Under the pieces are notes generated by a model that searched no databases, had not been told where the DNA came from, and saw only the letters and a list, made by a program, of their open reading frames with translations. Shown here piece by piece: positions 16,457 to 27,467 of a stretch of DNA of 64,000 nt (the stretch's first letter is position 1; each line of letters starts with the position of its first letter). The stretch is from an uncultured Amaricoccus sp. Lineage in GTDB: Bacteria > Pseudomonadota > Alphaproteobacteria > Rhodobacterales > Rhodobacteraceae. The position numbers and the translations under genes were made by a program. The stretch is from assembly GCF_937891315.1 (NCBI RefSeq), contig NZ_CALAGI010000142.1:20117-84116 (forward strand), written 5' to 3'.

Positions 16457-17353
16457 ATGGCCAAGGGCAGCAAGGCGAAGAAGGCGAAGGCGGAAGGGGA
16501 TCTGGCGGCCAATGCCATCGAACATGGCGACCGGGAAGTGGTCTGGAAGCGGGGCCCGAAGCCGAAGAAGAAACCCAAGGTCGGCCATCCCTACAAGTAC
16601 ATCGAAGAGCTGGTCCGCCTGCAGTTCGAGCTCATCAAGCTGCAGGACTGGGTGCAGCAGGAGGGGCTGAAGGTCGTCGTCCTGTTCGAGGGCCGCGACG
16701 CCGCCGGCAAGGGCGGGGTGATCAAGCGGATCAGCGAAAGCCTCAATCCGCGGATCTGCAAGGTCGTGGCGCTCGGCACGCCGAGCGACCGCGAGCGTGG
16801 TCAGTGGTATTTCCAGCGCTACGTCCCGCATCTGCCCGGCAAGGGAGAGATCGTGCTCTTCGACCGCTCCTGGTACAACCGCGCCGGCGTCGAGCGGGTG
16901 ATGGGCTTCTGCAGCGACGAGGAATACCGGGAATTCCTGCGCGCCTGCCCGCTGTTCGAGGAGATGCTGATCAAGTCGGGCATCATCCTGATCAAATACT
17001 GGTTCTCCGTCTCGGACGAGGAGCAGGAGCGACGCTTCCGGGAGCGGATCCAAAATCCGATCAAGCGTTGGAAGCTGTCGCCGATGGACCTGAAGTCGCG
17101 CGAGAAATGGGTCGACTATTCCCGCGCCAAGGACGTGATGCAGAGCTATACCGATACCGACCTCTCGCCCTGGAACGTAGTCAACGCCGACAACAAGAAG
17201 CGCGCGCGGCTGAACTGCGTCAGCCATCTGCTGGCACACGTGCCCTACAAGGAGATTCCCCGCAAGGAGGTGAAGTTGTCGCCGCGCCCGGACAACGGCG
17301 ACTATGTGCGGCCGCCAAAGGACAGCCAGCGCTGGATCCCGACGGTCTACTGA
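16457..17353 (+). CDS. ppk2: Polyphosphate kinase 2 (PPK2 family)
   Basis: Transfers phosphate between polyphosphate and nucleoside di- or monophosphates. The 298-residue protein has the family Walker A FEGRDAAGKGG, the Walker B/lid region LFDRSWYNRAGVERVMGF and the WKLSPMDLKSREKW segment. Length and single-domain structure fit class I PPK2, which mostly makes ATP/GTP from diphosphates. A lysine-rich N-terminus (AKGSKAKKAKAE) may bind polyphosphate. ATG 16457 is preferred over an upstream in-frame ATG at 16364. Confidence 0.93.
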   Translation: MAKGSKAKKAKAEGDLAANAIEHGDREVVWKRGPKPKKKPKVGHPYKYIEELVRLQFELIKLQDWVQQEGLKVVVLFEGRDAAGKGGVIKRISESLNPRICKVVALGTPSDRERGQWYFQRYVPHLPGKGEIVLFDRSWYNRAGVERVMGFCSDEEYREFLRACPLFEEMLIKSGIILIKYWFSVSDEEQERRFRERIQNPIKRWKLSPMDLKSREKWVDYSRAKDVMQSYTDTDLSPWNVVNADNKKRARLNCVSHLLAHVPYKEIPRKEVKLSPRPDNGDYVRPPKDSQRWIPTVY

Positions 17354-17455
17354 CCGGGGGCGCAACGGACACACCCCGCGCCGCCGTCCGCGCGGTTGCG
17401 GGGGGCGCAGCCTTCGCATAAGCAACCGCCGGAAGCACAACCGGAGACTTGTCCC

Positions 17456-18742
17456 ATGCCCGCGCCCCTTCGCATCGGCCTCGCCGGCCTCGGCACAGTC
17501 GGCTCGGGCGTGATCCGGATGCTCCAGACCCATGGCGAGACCATCGCCACCCGAGCTGGCCGGCCGATCGAGATCTCCGCCGTCTCCGCCCGCTCGCGCC
17601 ACCGCGACCGCGGCGTCGATCTTTCGGCCTACGACTGGGAGGACGATCCCGTGGCGCTGGCACGGCGCGCCGACGTCGATCTCGTGGTCGAGGTGATCGG
17701 TGGCGAGGACGGACCGGCCAGGGCGACCGCGACCGCCGCGATCGCCGGCGGCAAGCATGTCGTCACCGCCAACAAGGCGCTGCTCGCCCGTCACGGCCAG
17801 GCGCTCGCCGAGGCGGCCGAGGCCGCCGGCGTCGCGTTGCGCTTCGAGGCGGCGGTGGCGGGCGGCATCCCGGTGGTGAAGGCGCTGACCGAGGGACTGG
17901 CCGGCAACGCCGTCACCCGCGTCATGGGGGTGATGAACGGGACCTGCAACTATATCCTGACCCAGATGGAGGCGACCGGCGCGCCCTATGCCGAGGTGCT
18001 GGCCGAAGCACAGCGACTCGGCTACGCCGAGGCCGATCCGGCCTTCGACGTGGGCGGTATCGACGCGGCGCAGAAACTCGCGCTGCTCTCGGCCATCGCC
18101 TTCGGCGCGCGGGTGGATTTCGCCGGCATCGCCGTCGAGGGCATCGAGCGGGTCAATCTCGCCGATATCGAGCACGCCGCCGAGATGGGCTATCGCATCA
18201 AGCTGCTCTGTGTCGCGCGCCACACGCCCGAGGGGCTGGAGGCGCGGACCCAGCCCTGCCTCGTGCCCGCGGGGTCGCCGCTCGGCATGCTCGAAGGCGT
18301 CACGAACATGGTGCTGCTGGAGGGCGATTTCGTCGGCCGGATCGTGCTGAGCGGCCCCGGCGCGGGCGCGGGACCGACCGCCTCGGCGATCCTCGGCGAT
18401 CTCGTCGATGTCGCGCGCGGCTTCGTCATGCCGGCTTTCGGCCAGCCGGCCGCGAGCCTCGCCCGGACGAACCGGCCCGCCGCCACCAGCGCGGCGGCCT
18501 ACTATCTGCGCTTCGCGCTCACCGACGCGCCCGGGGTGCTCGGACGCGTCGCCCGGGCACTGGGCGCCGCGGGGATCTCGATCGACCGGATGCGCCAGAT
18601 CGCCCACGCGGGCGCCGAGGCGCCGGTGTTGATCGTCACCCACCGTACTGAGCGCGCGGCGCTCGACATGGCGCTGGCCGAGATCACCGGTTTCGACGTC
18701 TGCCGGGCCGAGCCGGTGGCGATCCGCGTGGAAGAGGTCTGA
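17456..18742 (+). CDS. hom: Homoserine dehydrogenase
   Basis: Reduces aspartate semialdehyde to homoserine on the route to threonine and methionine. The 428-residue protein has the NAD(P)-binding GLAGLGTVGSG, the catalytic region (MGVMNGTCNYIL, DPAFDVGGIDAAQKLALL) and a C-terminal ACT domain (RFALTDAPGVLGRVARALGAAGISI) that usually gives threonine feedback. ATG 17456 gives the standard N-terminus. It overlaps the GNAT gene by one base and leads a hom-GNAT-glpX-recJ run. Confidence 0.95.
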   Translation: MPAPLRIGLAGLGTVGSGVIRMLQTHGETIATRAGRPIEISAVSARSRHRDRGVDLSAYDWEDDPVALARRADVDLVVEVIGGEDGPARATATAAIAGGKHVVTANKALLARHGQALAEAAEAAGVALRFEAAVAGGIPVVKALTEGLAGNAVTRVMGVMNGTCNYILTQMEATGAPYAEVLAEAQRLGYAEADPAFDVGGIDAAQKLALLSAIAFGARVDFAGIAVEGIERVNLADIEHAAEMGYRIKLLCVARHTPEGLEARTQPCLVPAGSPLGMLEGVTNMVLLEGDFVGRIVLSGPGAGAGPTASAILGDLVDVARGFVMPAFGQPAASLARTNRPAATSAAAYYLRFALTDAPGVLGRVARALGAAGISIDRMRQIAHAGAEAPVLIVTHRTERAALDMALAEITGFDVCRAEPVAIRVEEV

Positions 18743-19260
18743 TGTCGATGATCCGTCCCGCCGAAGCGGCGGACATGGCGGCGATCGCCGAAATCTACCG
18801 ACATCACGTGCTGACCGGCGTCGCCACCTTCGAGGAGGAGCCGCCCGCGCCGGAGGAGATGGCGCGGCGCCACGCGGCGGTGACCGGGCGCGGCCTGCCC
18901 TGGCTGGTCGCCGAGGCCGGAGGCCGACTGCTCGGCTACGCCTACGCCGGCCCGTTTCACGCGCGGAGCGCCTATCGCTTCACGCTCGAGGATTCGGTCT
19001 ATCTCGATCCGGCGGCGACCGGGCGCGGACTTGGAACGCGGCTCCTCGACCGGCTGATCGTCGAGACGACGGCGCTCGGTGCGCGGCAGATGGTGGCGGT
19101 GATCGGCGACAGCGGCAACGCCGCATCGATCGCGCTGCATGCCCGCGCCGACTTCGCCCATATCGGCACATCGCGATCGGTCGGGCTGAAGTTCGGCCGC
19201 TGGATCGACACGGTGATCATGCAGCGCCCGCTCGGCGCCGGCGACGCGACGCTGCCCTGA
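18742..19260 (+). CDS. GNAT N-acetyltransferase, phosphinothricin-acetyltransferase-like
   Basis: A 172-residue GNAT enzyme. The N-terminus IRPAEAADMAAIAEIYRHHV and the core VYLDPAATGRGLGTRLL (acetyl-CoA loop Q/R-x-x-G-x-G/A) match the Pat/YncA branch, which acetylates amino-acid analogues such as phosphinothricin or methionine sulfone. The natural substrate is not known. TGATG overlap with hom suggests co-translation. Confidence 0.82.
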   Translation: MSMIRPAEAADMAAIAEIYRHHVLTGVATFEEEPPAPEEMARRHAAVTGRGLPWLVAEAGGRLLGYAYAGPFHARSAYRFTLEDSVYLDPAATGRGLGTRLLDRLIVETTALGARQMVAVIGDSGNAASIALHARADFAHIGTSRSVGLKFGRWIDTVIMQRPLGAGDATLP

Positions 19261-19365
19261 CCGGTCCGCGGCGCCGCGGGCCGGTGCCTCGGGCCGTTCC
19301 CGCTTGCTCCGAGCGACCCCGATCGCCTAGAAAAGTCGGCGAGCAACCCGGAAAAGGCAGTCCCG

Positions 19366-20331
19366 ATGTCCGACGATACCCTCTTCGCAGACCGCATGCT
19401 TTCGCTTGGCCTCGCCCGTGTATCCGAGGCGGCCGCGATCGCCGCCGCGAAGCTGGTCGGCAGTGGCGACGAGAAACAGGCCGACCAGGCGGCGGTCGAT
19501 GCCATGCGGACGCAGCTCAACCTGCTCGACATCAAGGGCGTCGTGGTGATCGGCGAGGGTGAGCGCGACGAGGCGCCGATGCTCTACATCGGCGAGGAGG
19601 TCGGCACCGGCAGGGGCCCGGGCGTCGATATCGCGCTGGACCCGCTGGAGGGCACCACCCTCTGCGCCAAGGACATGCCGAATTCGCTCGCCGTGATCTC
19701 GGTCGGCCCGCGCGGCTCGATGCTGCATGCGCCGGACGTCTATATGGACAAGCTCGCGATCGGGCCGGGCTATCCCACCGACATCATCGGCCTCGACATG
19801 ACCCCGACCCAGCGGATCCAGGCGATCGCCAAGGCCAAGGGCACCGACAACCGCGGCGTGATGTGCTGCGTGCTGGAGCGGCCGCGGCACGAGGCGCTGA
19901 TCGCCGAGATCCGTGAGAGCGGCGCGCGCATCCGGCTGATCACCGATGGCGACGTGGCGGGCGTCATCCATTGCGCGGAGAGCGCCAAGACCGGCATCGA
20001 CATCTACATGGGCTCCGGCGGCGCGCCGGAGGGCGTGCTGGCCGCCTCGGCGCTCAAATGCATGGGCGGGCAGATGTGGGGCCGGCTCCTGTTCCGCAAC
20101 GAGGACGAGAAGGGTCGGGCCAAGAAGGCCGGCATCACCGACTTCGACAAGATCTATTCACGCGACGACATGGTGACCCAGGACGTCGTCTTCGCCGCGA
20201 CCGGCGTCACCGACGGCTCGATCGTTTCCGGCGCGCGGCGCGATGGCGAGTATCTCGAGACCGAGACCATCCTGATGCGGTCGAAGACGGGCTCGGTGCG
20301 GCGGCTCCTCTATCGCCAGCGCAACCAGTAG
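19366..20331 (+). CDS. glpX: Class II fructose-1,6-bisphosphatase
   Basis: Hydrolyses fructose 1,6-bisphosphate in gluconeogenesis. The 321-residue protein has the GlpX metal-site signatures VVIGEGERDEAPML and DIALDPLEGTT, and GSGGAPEGVLAASALKCMGG near the C-terminal third. It lies 105 nt after the GNAT gene. Class II enzymes use a metal-dependent lithium-sensitive mechanism; residues for this look complete. Confidence 0.95.
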   Translation: MSDDTLFADRMLSLGLARVSEAAAIAAAKLVGSGDEKQADQAAVDAMRTQLNLLDIKGVVVIGEGERDEAPMLYIGEEVGTGRGPGVDIALDPLEGTTLCAKDMPNSLAVISVGPRGSMLHAPDVYMDKLAIGPGYPTDIIGLDMTPTQRIQAIAKAKGTDNRGVMCCVLERPRHEALIAEIRESGARIRLITDGDVAGVIHCAESAKTGIDIYMGSGGAPEGVLAASALKCMGGQMWGRLLFRNEDEKGRAKKAGITDFDKIYSRDDMVTQDVVFAATGVTDGSIVSGARRDGEYLETETILMRSKTGSVRRLLYRQRNQ

Positions 20332-20332
20332 C

Positions 20333-20617
20333 ATGGCCAGCGGGCGCCAGCGGAAGGTCGCGATCGGCTTCATGATCGCTTGGCTGGTGTTCTGGGCAGC
20401 CGGCATGATCGTCGTGCTCTTCACCTTCGGTGGCGCGGTGCTGTCGGGCGACCTTGGCGCGATGCTGTTCCTGCTCGTCTGGCTGGCGGCGGCCAGCGTC
20501 GGTCTCGTCGCCGGGGCCCGCAATCTGCGGGGCCTGCTCTTCGGCGAGGAGAAGGCGGGACGGCCGCGCCCGCCGCCCGAATGGCAGGACGGCATCTCCG
20601 ACCGGCCGGAATCCTGA
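20333..20617 (+). CDS. Small two-helix membrane protein, function unknown
   Basis: A 94-residue protein with two hydrophobic helices (about residues 10-33 and 38-60) and a charged, proline-rich C-terminal tail. It starts one base after the glpX stop and ends 7 nt before recJ, so it is almost certainly co-transcribed. I do not recognise a family. Tight packing and normal codon use support that it is real. Confidence 0.7.
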   Translation: MASGRQRKVAIGFMIAWLVFWAAGMIVVLFTFGGAVLSGDLGAMLFLLVWLAAASVGLVAGARNLRGLLFGEEKAGRPRPPPEWQDGISDRPES

Positions 20618-20624
20618 GGCGGCG

Positions 20625-22388
<1,764 letters not shown>

Positions 22389-22403
22389 GCGCGCAAAAGC
22401 CGC

Positions 22404-22432
22404 TTGATCCGGCCGGATCGCGTCGCTAAGTA
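22404..22432 (+). promoter_or_regulatory. Possible promoter for the tRNA-Glu pair
   Basis: TTGATC at 22404-22409 and TAAGTA at 22427-22432 are spaced by 17 bp, ending 12 nt before the first tRNA. The -10 is a poor match, so this is tentative. A perfect GATCCGGCCGGATC palindrome (starting at 22406) covers the -35. Confidence 0.3.
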
Positions 22433-22443
22433 GCGCCTCGCGG

Positions 22444-22518
22444 GGTCCCTTCGTCTATCGGTTAGGACGTCAGATTTTCAATCTGAAAAGACGGGTTCGA
22501 CTCCCGTAGGGACTGCCA
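22444..22518 (+). tRNA. tRNA-Glu (anticodon UUC)
   Basis: A 75-nt cloverleaf with encoded CCA. The acceptor arms GGTCCCT and AGGGACT pair, with a G-U at the first position. The anticodon stem TCAGA/TCTGA is perfect and encloses TTTTCAA, anticodon TTC. The T-arm is ACGGG-TTCGACT-CCCGT. The discriminator is G. Confidence 0.96.
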
Positions 22519-22590
22519 GAGCCTGAGGAAACAAAGGCTTGGGGCGGGAACTGCGACTAACACGGCCGCCCTCGGGCGGAGACTGCCAAC

Positions 22591-22665
22591 GGTCCCTTCG
22601 TCTATCGGTTAGGACATCAGATTCTCAATCTGGAAAGACGGGTTCGATTCCCGTAGGGACTACCA
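22591..22665 (+). tRNA. tRNA-Glu (anticodon CUC)
   Basis: Almost identical to the tRNA-Glu 73 nt upstream, with anticodon loop TTCTCAA, so the anticodon is CTC. The anticodon stem TCAGA/TCTGG has one wobble pair. CCA is encoded. The discriminator is A instead of G. An AT-rich tail (22666-22695) follows, unusual for this GC-rich segment. Confidence 0.95.
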
Positions 22666-22731
22666 AAAAACTTAACAAAATAAATTATTTACCTGACGCG
22701 CCGCCTTGGCGGGCGCGTGGTCCGCGCAATG

Positions 22732-23637
22732 TCATGCCGCGAGGGCGGCGGCGGTCTTGAAGAGGAGCGCGTGGCGGGTGGCGAGGCGGTCGGGGTCGTC
22801 GTCATAGCCGCCGCCGAGGACGCCGACCGCGGGCAGGCCGCGCGCGCGGGCCCAGCCGAGGACGAGCGCGTCGCGGGCGCGGACGCCTTCGTCGCTGAGC
22901 GCGAGCCGGCCGAGGCGGTCGTCGCGATGCACGTCCACGCCGGCGTTGTAGAAGACGATGTCGGCGGCGAATTCCTCGGCGCGGCTCAGCGCGTGACGCA
23001 GTATTTCGAGATAGGCCGCGTCGCCCAGCCCGTCGGGCAGGGCGAAATCGAGGTCGGAGACCGCCTTGCGTGCCGGATAGTTGCGCTCCGCATGCAGCGA
23101 CAGCGTCATCGTTTCGGGCCGCGCGGCGAAGACGCGGGCGGTGCCGTCGCCCTGATGCACGTCGCAATCGACGATGAGAACCCGCGCCACCTGTCCCTCG
23201 GCGAGGAGGGCGAGCGCCGCCACGGCGACGTCGTTGAAGACGCAGAAGCCGGCGCCGCCCTCCGGGCCTGCGTGATGCGAGCCGCCGGCCATGTTGCAGG
23301 CGATCCCGTGTTCCAGCGCCAGCCGCGCGGCGAGCAGCGTGCCGGCGGCGGCGAGAAAGGCGCGCCGCGCCACCGCCACCGTGCCGGGCAGGCCGATCAG
23401 CCGTTCCTCGGCCGGGGCGAGCGTCTGGGTCGCCACCCGCTCGACATAGCCGAGGTCATGCGCCGCCGCGACCTGCCGGACCGAGGCCGGCGCCGGCGAG
23501 AGAAAGCCGCCCGCCGCCGGCAGCAACCCGCGCGCGATCAGCGCCCGCCGCAGATAGCCGTATTTCGACATGGGAAACCGGTGCCCCGGCCGGAGGGGCG
23601 CCATGTAGTCCGGGTGATAGACGATGGGCAGGCTCAT
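22732..23637 (-). CDS. Histone deacetylase-fold hydrolase
   Basis: A zinc-dependent deacetylase of the arginase/HDAC superfamily, 301 residues. Signature stretches are GGSHHAGPEGGAGFCVFNDV (His pair of the charge relay) and VDCDVHQGDGTA (zinc ligands Asp and His), with YNAGVDVHRDDRLGRL supplying the second zinc Asp. Compact size and motif form resemble the single-domain bacterial group related to eukaryotic class IV. Substrate unknown. Its start overlaps the glnE stop (ATGA). Confidence 0.88.
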   Translation of the reverse strand: MSLPIVYHPDYMAPLRPGHRFPMSKYGYLRRALIARGLLPAAGGFLSPAPASVRQVAAAHDLGYVERVATQTLAPAEERLIGLPGTVAVARRAFLAAAGTLLAARLALEHGIACNMAGGSHHAGPEGGAGFCVFNDVAVAALALLAEGQVARVLIVDCDVHQGDGTARVFAARPETMTLSLHAERNYPARKAVSDLDFALPDGLGDAAYLEILRHALSRAEEFAADIVFYNAGVDVHRDDRLGRLALSDEGVRARDALVLGWARARGLPAVGVLGGGYDDDPDRLATRHALLFKTAAALAA

Positions 23638-26438
23638 GGCGCGGTCAAGCGCCGGGCGATGATCGCCGCGCTCGCCGCCGCCTCCGCCGCCAGCGTCGCG
23701 CGCAATTCGTCGAGATCCACCGACCCGGCCGCCGCCAGCAGGAGCTGCGTGAGGCCCTGTCCGGCCGCCGTCGGGTCCACCGTTCTGTCGCTCGCCAGCC
23801 GCAGGATCTGCTGGACAGCCGCGAAGCGGCTCAGCGCCTGTTCCAGCGTCGCGGCCTCGTCAGGCGCCAGCCAGCCCTGTTTCAGCAGCCGTCCGAGCAT
23901 GCGCCGCGGCTTTTGCGTGCGGGTGAAGCCGTGGATCAGAGCTCCCGTCTGGGCGAGGAGTTCGATATCCATCATCCGCCCCGGCCCGAGCTTCACCTCC
24001 CACGGGTCGGCGGCCGCCGCCTCGTTCGCCTCGGCGAGGCGGCGGCGCATGTCGCGCATGTCCGCCAGCACCGCCTCGGCCGCGCGCGGCCGGGACAGCA
24101 CCGCGTCGATCGTACCCGCGATCTTCTCGGTGAGCATGCCGGGTCCGGCGACCACGCGCGCGCGGGTGAGGGCGAGATGCTCCCAGGTCCAGGCCTCCTC
24201 CGCCTGATAGCGCACGAAACTGTCGAGCGCCGCCGCCACCGGACCCTGACGGCCGGAGGGGCGCAGCCGCATGTCGACCTTGTAGAGGATGCCCTCGGCC
24301 ATTGGCGCGGTCAGCGCGGCGATCAGTGCCTGGGTGAGGCGCGCGTAGTAGGCGGGCGCCGGCAGCGGTCGCTTGCCCGTCGAGGCCTCCACCCCCTCGG
24401 CGTCGTAGATGACGATGATGTCGAGGTCGGAACTCACCGTCATCTCGCGGCTGCCGAGCTTGCCCATCGCCATTACCACCGCGCCCGCGCCGGGGGGCTG
24501 GCCGTGGCGGCGGGCGAATTCATGCCTGACGATCGGCAGCACGGCGGCGAGCACGGCCTCGGCCACGGCGGAATAGGCGGCCGCCGCCTCGTCGGGGCTC
24601 GCAAGGCCGCGCAGCAGATGCACGCCGATGCGGAAATGCCGTTCCTTCTTCCAGATCCGCGCCGCGTTCAGCGCCGTCTCGTATTCCTCGATCTCGCGCA
24701 GCCGCGGCGCCAGTTCGGCGCGCAGCGCGGCGGCGCCGCGCAGGGGGCGATAGAAATCCTGGCTCAGCACCGCGTCGAGCACGCCGGCGTCCTGCCCGAG
24801 ATAGCGCGCGAGTTCGGGCGTCGAGCCGCAGATGTCGATGAGCAGGTCCATCACCCGCGGATTGGCCTCGAGCATCGAGAACAGCTGCACCCCCGCCGGC
24901 AGCCGCGCGAGGAAGGCGTCGAGCAGGATCAGCGCCTCGTCCGGGCTCGCCGCTTCGGCCAGCCTCCGGATCAGCCGCGGTTCCAGCCGGGCGAAGATGG
25001 TTCGCGCCCGCTCGGTGCGCAGCGCCGGAAAGCGCGCCCAGCCGGCGATGAGCGCCGCCGCCGCCTCGGGATCGGCGAAGGGACTCTCCGGCATGGGCTC
25101 GGGCGCCGTCTGGTCCGGGGCGAAGAACGGCTCGGTCAGCGACTGCACCGTTTCGAGCCGCGCCTTCAACTCGTCGGCGAAGGTCGCGGGATCGGCGCCG
25201 CAGAAATCGATGAGCCGCGCGAGGCCCGCCTCGCTGTTCGGCATGCGGTGGGTCTGCGCGTCCTCCAGCATCTGCAGCCGGTGCTCCAGCGTTCGATGGG
25301 CGACATAGGCCTCGGTCAGGGTCGCCGCCGTGCCGTGCTCGACCCAGCCCCGGTTGGCGAGCTCGGCGAGGGCGACCAGCGTCTCGCGCGCGCGCAGGCC
25401 GGGATCGCGGCCGCCGGTGATAAGCTGGCGGGTCTGGGTGAAGAACTCGATCTCGCGGATGCCGCCCTGGCCGAGCTTCAGGTCGTGGCCGAGCACGCGC
25501 ATCGGCCCCGCCAGGCCCTTGTGACTGCGGATCCGCAGTCGCATGTCGTGCGCGTCCTGGATCGCCGGGAAGTCGAGATGCCGCCGCCAGATGAAGGGGC
25601 GCAACCTGTCGAGAAAGCCCCAGCCGGCGTCGATCGCACCGGCGCAGGGTCGCGCCTTGATGAAGGCCGCCCGCTCCCAGGTGCGGCCAAGGCTCTCGTA
25701 GTAGTGCTCGGCGGGCTCGGTCGCGATGCAGACCGGGGTGGCGGAGGGATCGGGCCGCAGCCGCAGGTCGGTGCGGAAGACGTAGCCCTCGCCGGTGACT
25801 TCGGACAGCAGCTTCACCAGCCGCTGCGTGATCCGGATGAAGCCGCGGCGCAGTTCGGCATAGTCGTCGGGGTCGTGGCGGGTCTCGTCGAACATCACGA
25901 CGAGGTCGATGTCGGAGGAGTAGTTGAGCTCGCCCGCGCCCATCTTGCCCATGGCGAGCACAAACATGCCCGCCGCCTCGGGGATGGCGCTCTCGTCGCA
26001 GCCGGGCAGCTTGCCGCGCGCGATCTCCTCGGCGACGAGCCCGGTCAGGCCGAGCTGCGTCGCGTGGTCGGCAAGCGTGGTCAACGCGCCGGTGACGGCG
26101 CCGAGATCCCAGGCGCCGCCGAGGTCGGCGAGCGCGACGAGCAGCGCTGTCCGGCGCTTGGCGACGCGCAGCCGGACGCCGAGCGCCGGTCCCGCCGCGT
26201 CGGCCATCGCCGCCATCAGGGCGGCGAAGGTCTCCTCCGGCGGCTGGGCCATCGCCTCGCGCAGCCAGTCGGCTTCGCGCTCGATCAACCCGCCAAGATA
26301 GCCCGAGCAGCCACCGGTGCCGAGGATCAGCGCTCGCGCCGGTCCGGGCAGGTCGGCGAAGGGCGCGGCGATATCGGCGCCCCGTGCCGGATCGTGTGGC
26401 CGCGGCGCGCGCGTGATGAGATCGACGAGCCCCGCCAT
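23634..26438 (-). CDS. glnE: Bifunctional glutamine synthetase adenylyltransferase / adenylyl-removing enzyme
   Basis: Adds AMP to glutamine synthetase or removes it, in response to PII. The 934-residue protein has two nucleotidyltransferase halves. The first carries GKMGAGELNYSSDIDLVVMF (removal domain) and the second MGKLGSREMTVSSDLDIIVIY (adenylylation domain), each with the paired aspartates. The open frame continues upstream to 27296, but that stretch is antisense to the enoyl-CoA hydratase gene. ATG 26438 overlaps that gene's stop by one base. Both active sites look intact. Confidence 0.95.
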   Translation of the reverse strand: MAGLVDLITRAPRPHDPARGADIAAPFADLPGPARALILGTGGCSGYLGGLIEREADWLREAMAQPPEETFAALMAAMADAAGPALGVRLRVAKRRTALLVALADLGGAWDLGAVTGALTTLADHATQLGLTGLVAEEIARGKLPGCDESAIPEAAGMFVLAMGKMGAGELNYSSDIDLVVMFDETRHDPDDYAELRRGFIRITQRLVKLLSEVTGEGYVFRTDLRLRPDPSATPVCIATEPAEHYYESLGRTWERAAFIKARPCAGAIDAGWGFLDRLRPFIWRRHLDFPAIQDAHDMRLRIRSHKGLAGPMRVLGHDLKLGQGGIREIEFFTQTRQLITGGRDPGLRARETLVALAELANRGWVEHGTAATLTEAYVAHRTLEHRLQMLEDAQTHRMPNSEAGLARLIDFCGADPATFADELKARLETVQSLTEPFFAPDQTAPEPMPESPFADPEAAAALIAGWARFPALRTERARTIFARLEPRLIRRLAEAASPDEALILLDAFLARLPAGVQLFSMLEANPRVMDLLIDICGSTPELARYLGQDAGVLDAVLSQDFYRPLRGAAALRAELAPRLREIEEYETALNAARIWKKERHFRIGVHLLRGLASPDEAAAAYSAVAEAVLAAVLPIVRHEFARRHGQPPGAGAVVMAMGKLGSREMTVSSDLDIIVIYDAEGVEASTGKRPLPAPAYYARLTQALIAALTAPMAEGILYKVDMRLRPSGRQGPVAAALDSFVRYQAEEAWTWEHLALTRARVVAGPGMLTEKIAGTIDAVLSRPRAAEAVLADMRDMRRRLAEANEAAAADPWEVKLGPGRMMDIELLAQTGALIHGFTRTQKPRRMLGRLLKQGWLAPDEAATLEQALSRFAAVQQILRLASDRTVDPTAAGQGLTQLLLAAAGSVDLDELRATLAAEAAASAAIIARRLTAP

Positions 26439-27214
26439 CACCGGCCTTCGTAGCGCGCGGGGCGCTTTTCGAGGAAGGCGGCGACCCCTTCGCGAAAGTC
26501 GCGGCTCTCGCCCGCCTCGCCCTGCGACCGTGCCTCGAGCGCGAGCTGGCGGTCGAGGTCGTTGGCAAAGCTCGCGCGGAGCGCCTGCTTGGTCAGGCGA
26601 TAGGCGACCGTCGGACCCTCTGCCAGCTGCGCCGCGCGGGCGGCGACGGTGGCGGCGAAATCGGCGTCCGGAACCGATTGCCAGATCATGCCCCAGGCGG
26701 CGGCCTCGTCGGCCGTGATCTTCTCGGCGAAGAGCGCCGCGCCCATCGCCCGGGCAAAGCCGACCTGCCGGGGCAGCCAGTAGGTGCCGCCGGCGTCCGG
26801 CACCAACCCGATCCGCGCGAAGGCCTGGATGAAGACGGCCGATTGCGCCGCGATCACCACGTCCGCCGCCAGCGCGAGATTGGCGCCGGCGCCCGCCGCC
26901 GCGCCGTTCACCGCCGCGATGGTCGGGATCGGGCAGTCGTAGATCGCGCGCAGCATCGGCTCGTATTCCTCGCGGAGCAGGCGCTCGAAGGGGATCGGCT
27001 CGTCCTCCGGCACGTCGCGGAGGTCCTGGCCCGAGCAGAAGGCTCTCCCGGCGCCGGTCAGCACCAGGACGCGCGCGGTGCCGGCCGCCGCGGCCACCGC
27101 CGCCATGATCTCGCGGCGCATATCGCCGGTGAGACCGTTCATCACCGCCGGCCGGTTCAGCGTCAGGGTGGCGATCGCCCCGTCGAAGGCGAGATCTATG
27201 GTCCGATGGCACAT
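26438..27214 (-). CDS. Enoyl-CoA hydratase/isomerase family protein, PaaG-like
   Basis: A crotonase-fold enzyme of 258 residues. Oxyanion-hole segments FCSGQDLRDV and NGAAAGAGANLALAADVV are clear. SGQDL is typical of PaaG, the ring 1,2-epoxyphenylacetyl-CoA isomerase, but no other paa gene is adjacent, so the substrate is open. GGAGGGG directly before ATG 27214 supports the start. It overlaps glnE by one base. Confidence 0.85.
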   Translation of the reverse strand: MCHRTIDLAFDGAIATLTLNRPAVMNGLTGDMRREIMAAVAAAAGTARVLVLTGAGRAFCSGQDLRDVPEDEPIPFERLLREEYEPMLRAIYDCPIPTIAAVNGAAAGAGANLALAADVVIAAQSAVFIQAFARIGLVPDAGGTYWLPRQVGFARAMGAALFAEKITADEAAAWGMIWQSVPDADFAATVAARAAQLAEGPTVAYRLTKQALRASFANDLDRQLALEARSQGEAGESRDFREGVAAFLEKRPARYEGR

Positions 27215-27467
27215 GGTCCCCTCCAGCGAACAGGATCGCCGCGAGGTTACAGGGCGCGATGAGGCGCGGGAAGCCGGAGACTTTGCCATGCCCCAACGTG
27301 CCCGCTCGGGGTGCCCCCGCGAAGCGCCGCCCCGATCGCAGAAGGCGGCGCGCCAGTCGGGCGCCGCGCCATCCGGTCGACCGGAGCCGAGGCGGAGGGT
27401 GGGAGGCATCCAGATTTCTCCGTGACTCTCAATCAGGCCGCGCCTGCCGGGGTCAGTCAGGCCCGGG

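Noticed and set aside
16277..18643. A 788-residue open frame on the minus strand
   Set aside because: Antisense to ppk2 and hom; its composition is typical of a reverse-frame shadow.
22666..22731. AT-rich stretch after tRNA-Glu as the edge of a genomic island
   Set aside because: The following genes (deacetylase, glnE, ccm) are ordinary chromosome and no integrase or att repeat is visible.
23634..27296. A 1220-residue fusion of glnE with an upstream part
   Set aside because: The frame merely stays open through the enoyl-CoA hydratase gene. Residues before 26438 are shadow sequence and the normal GlnE start is at 26438.
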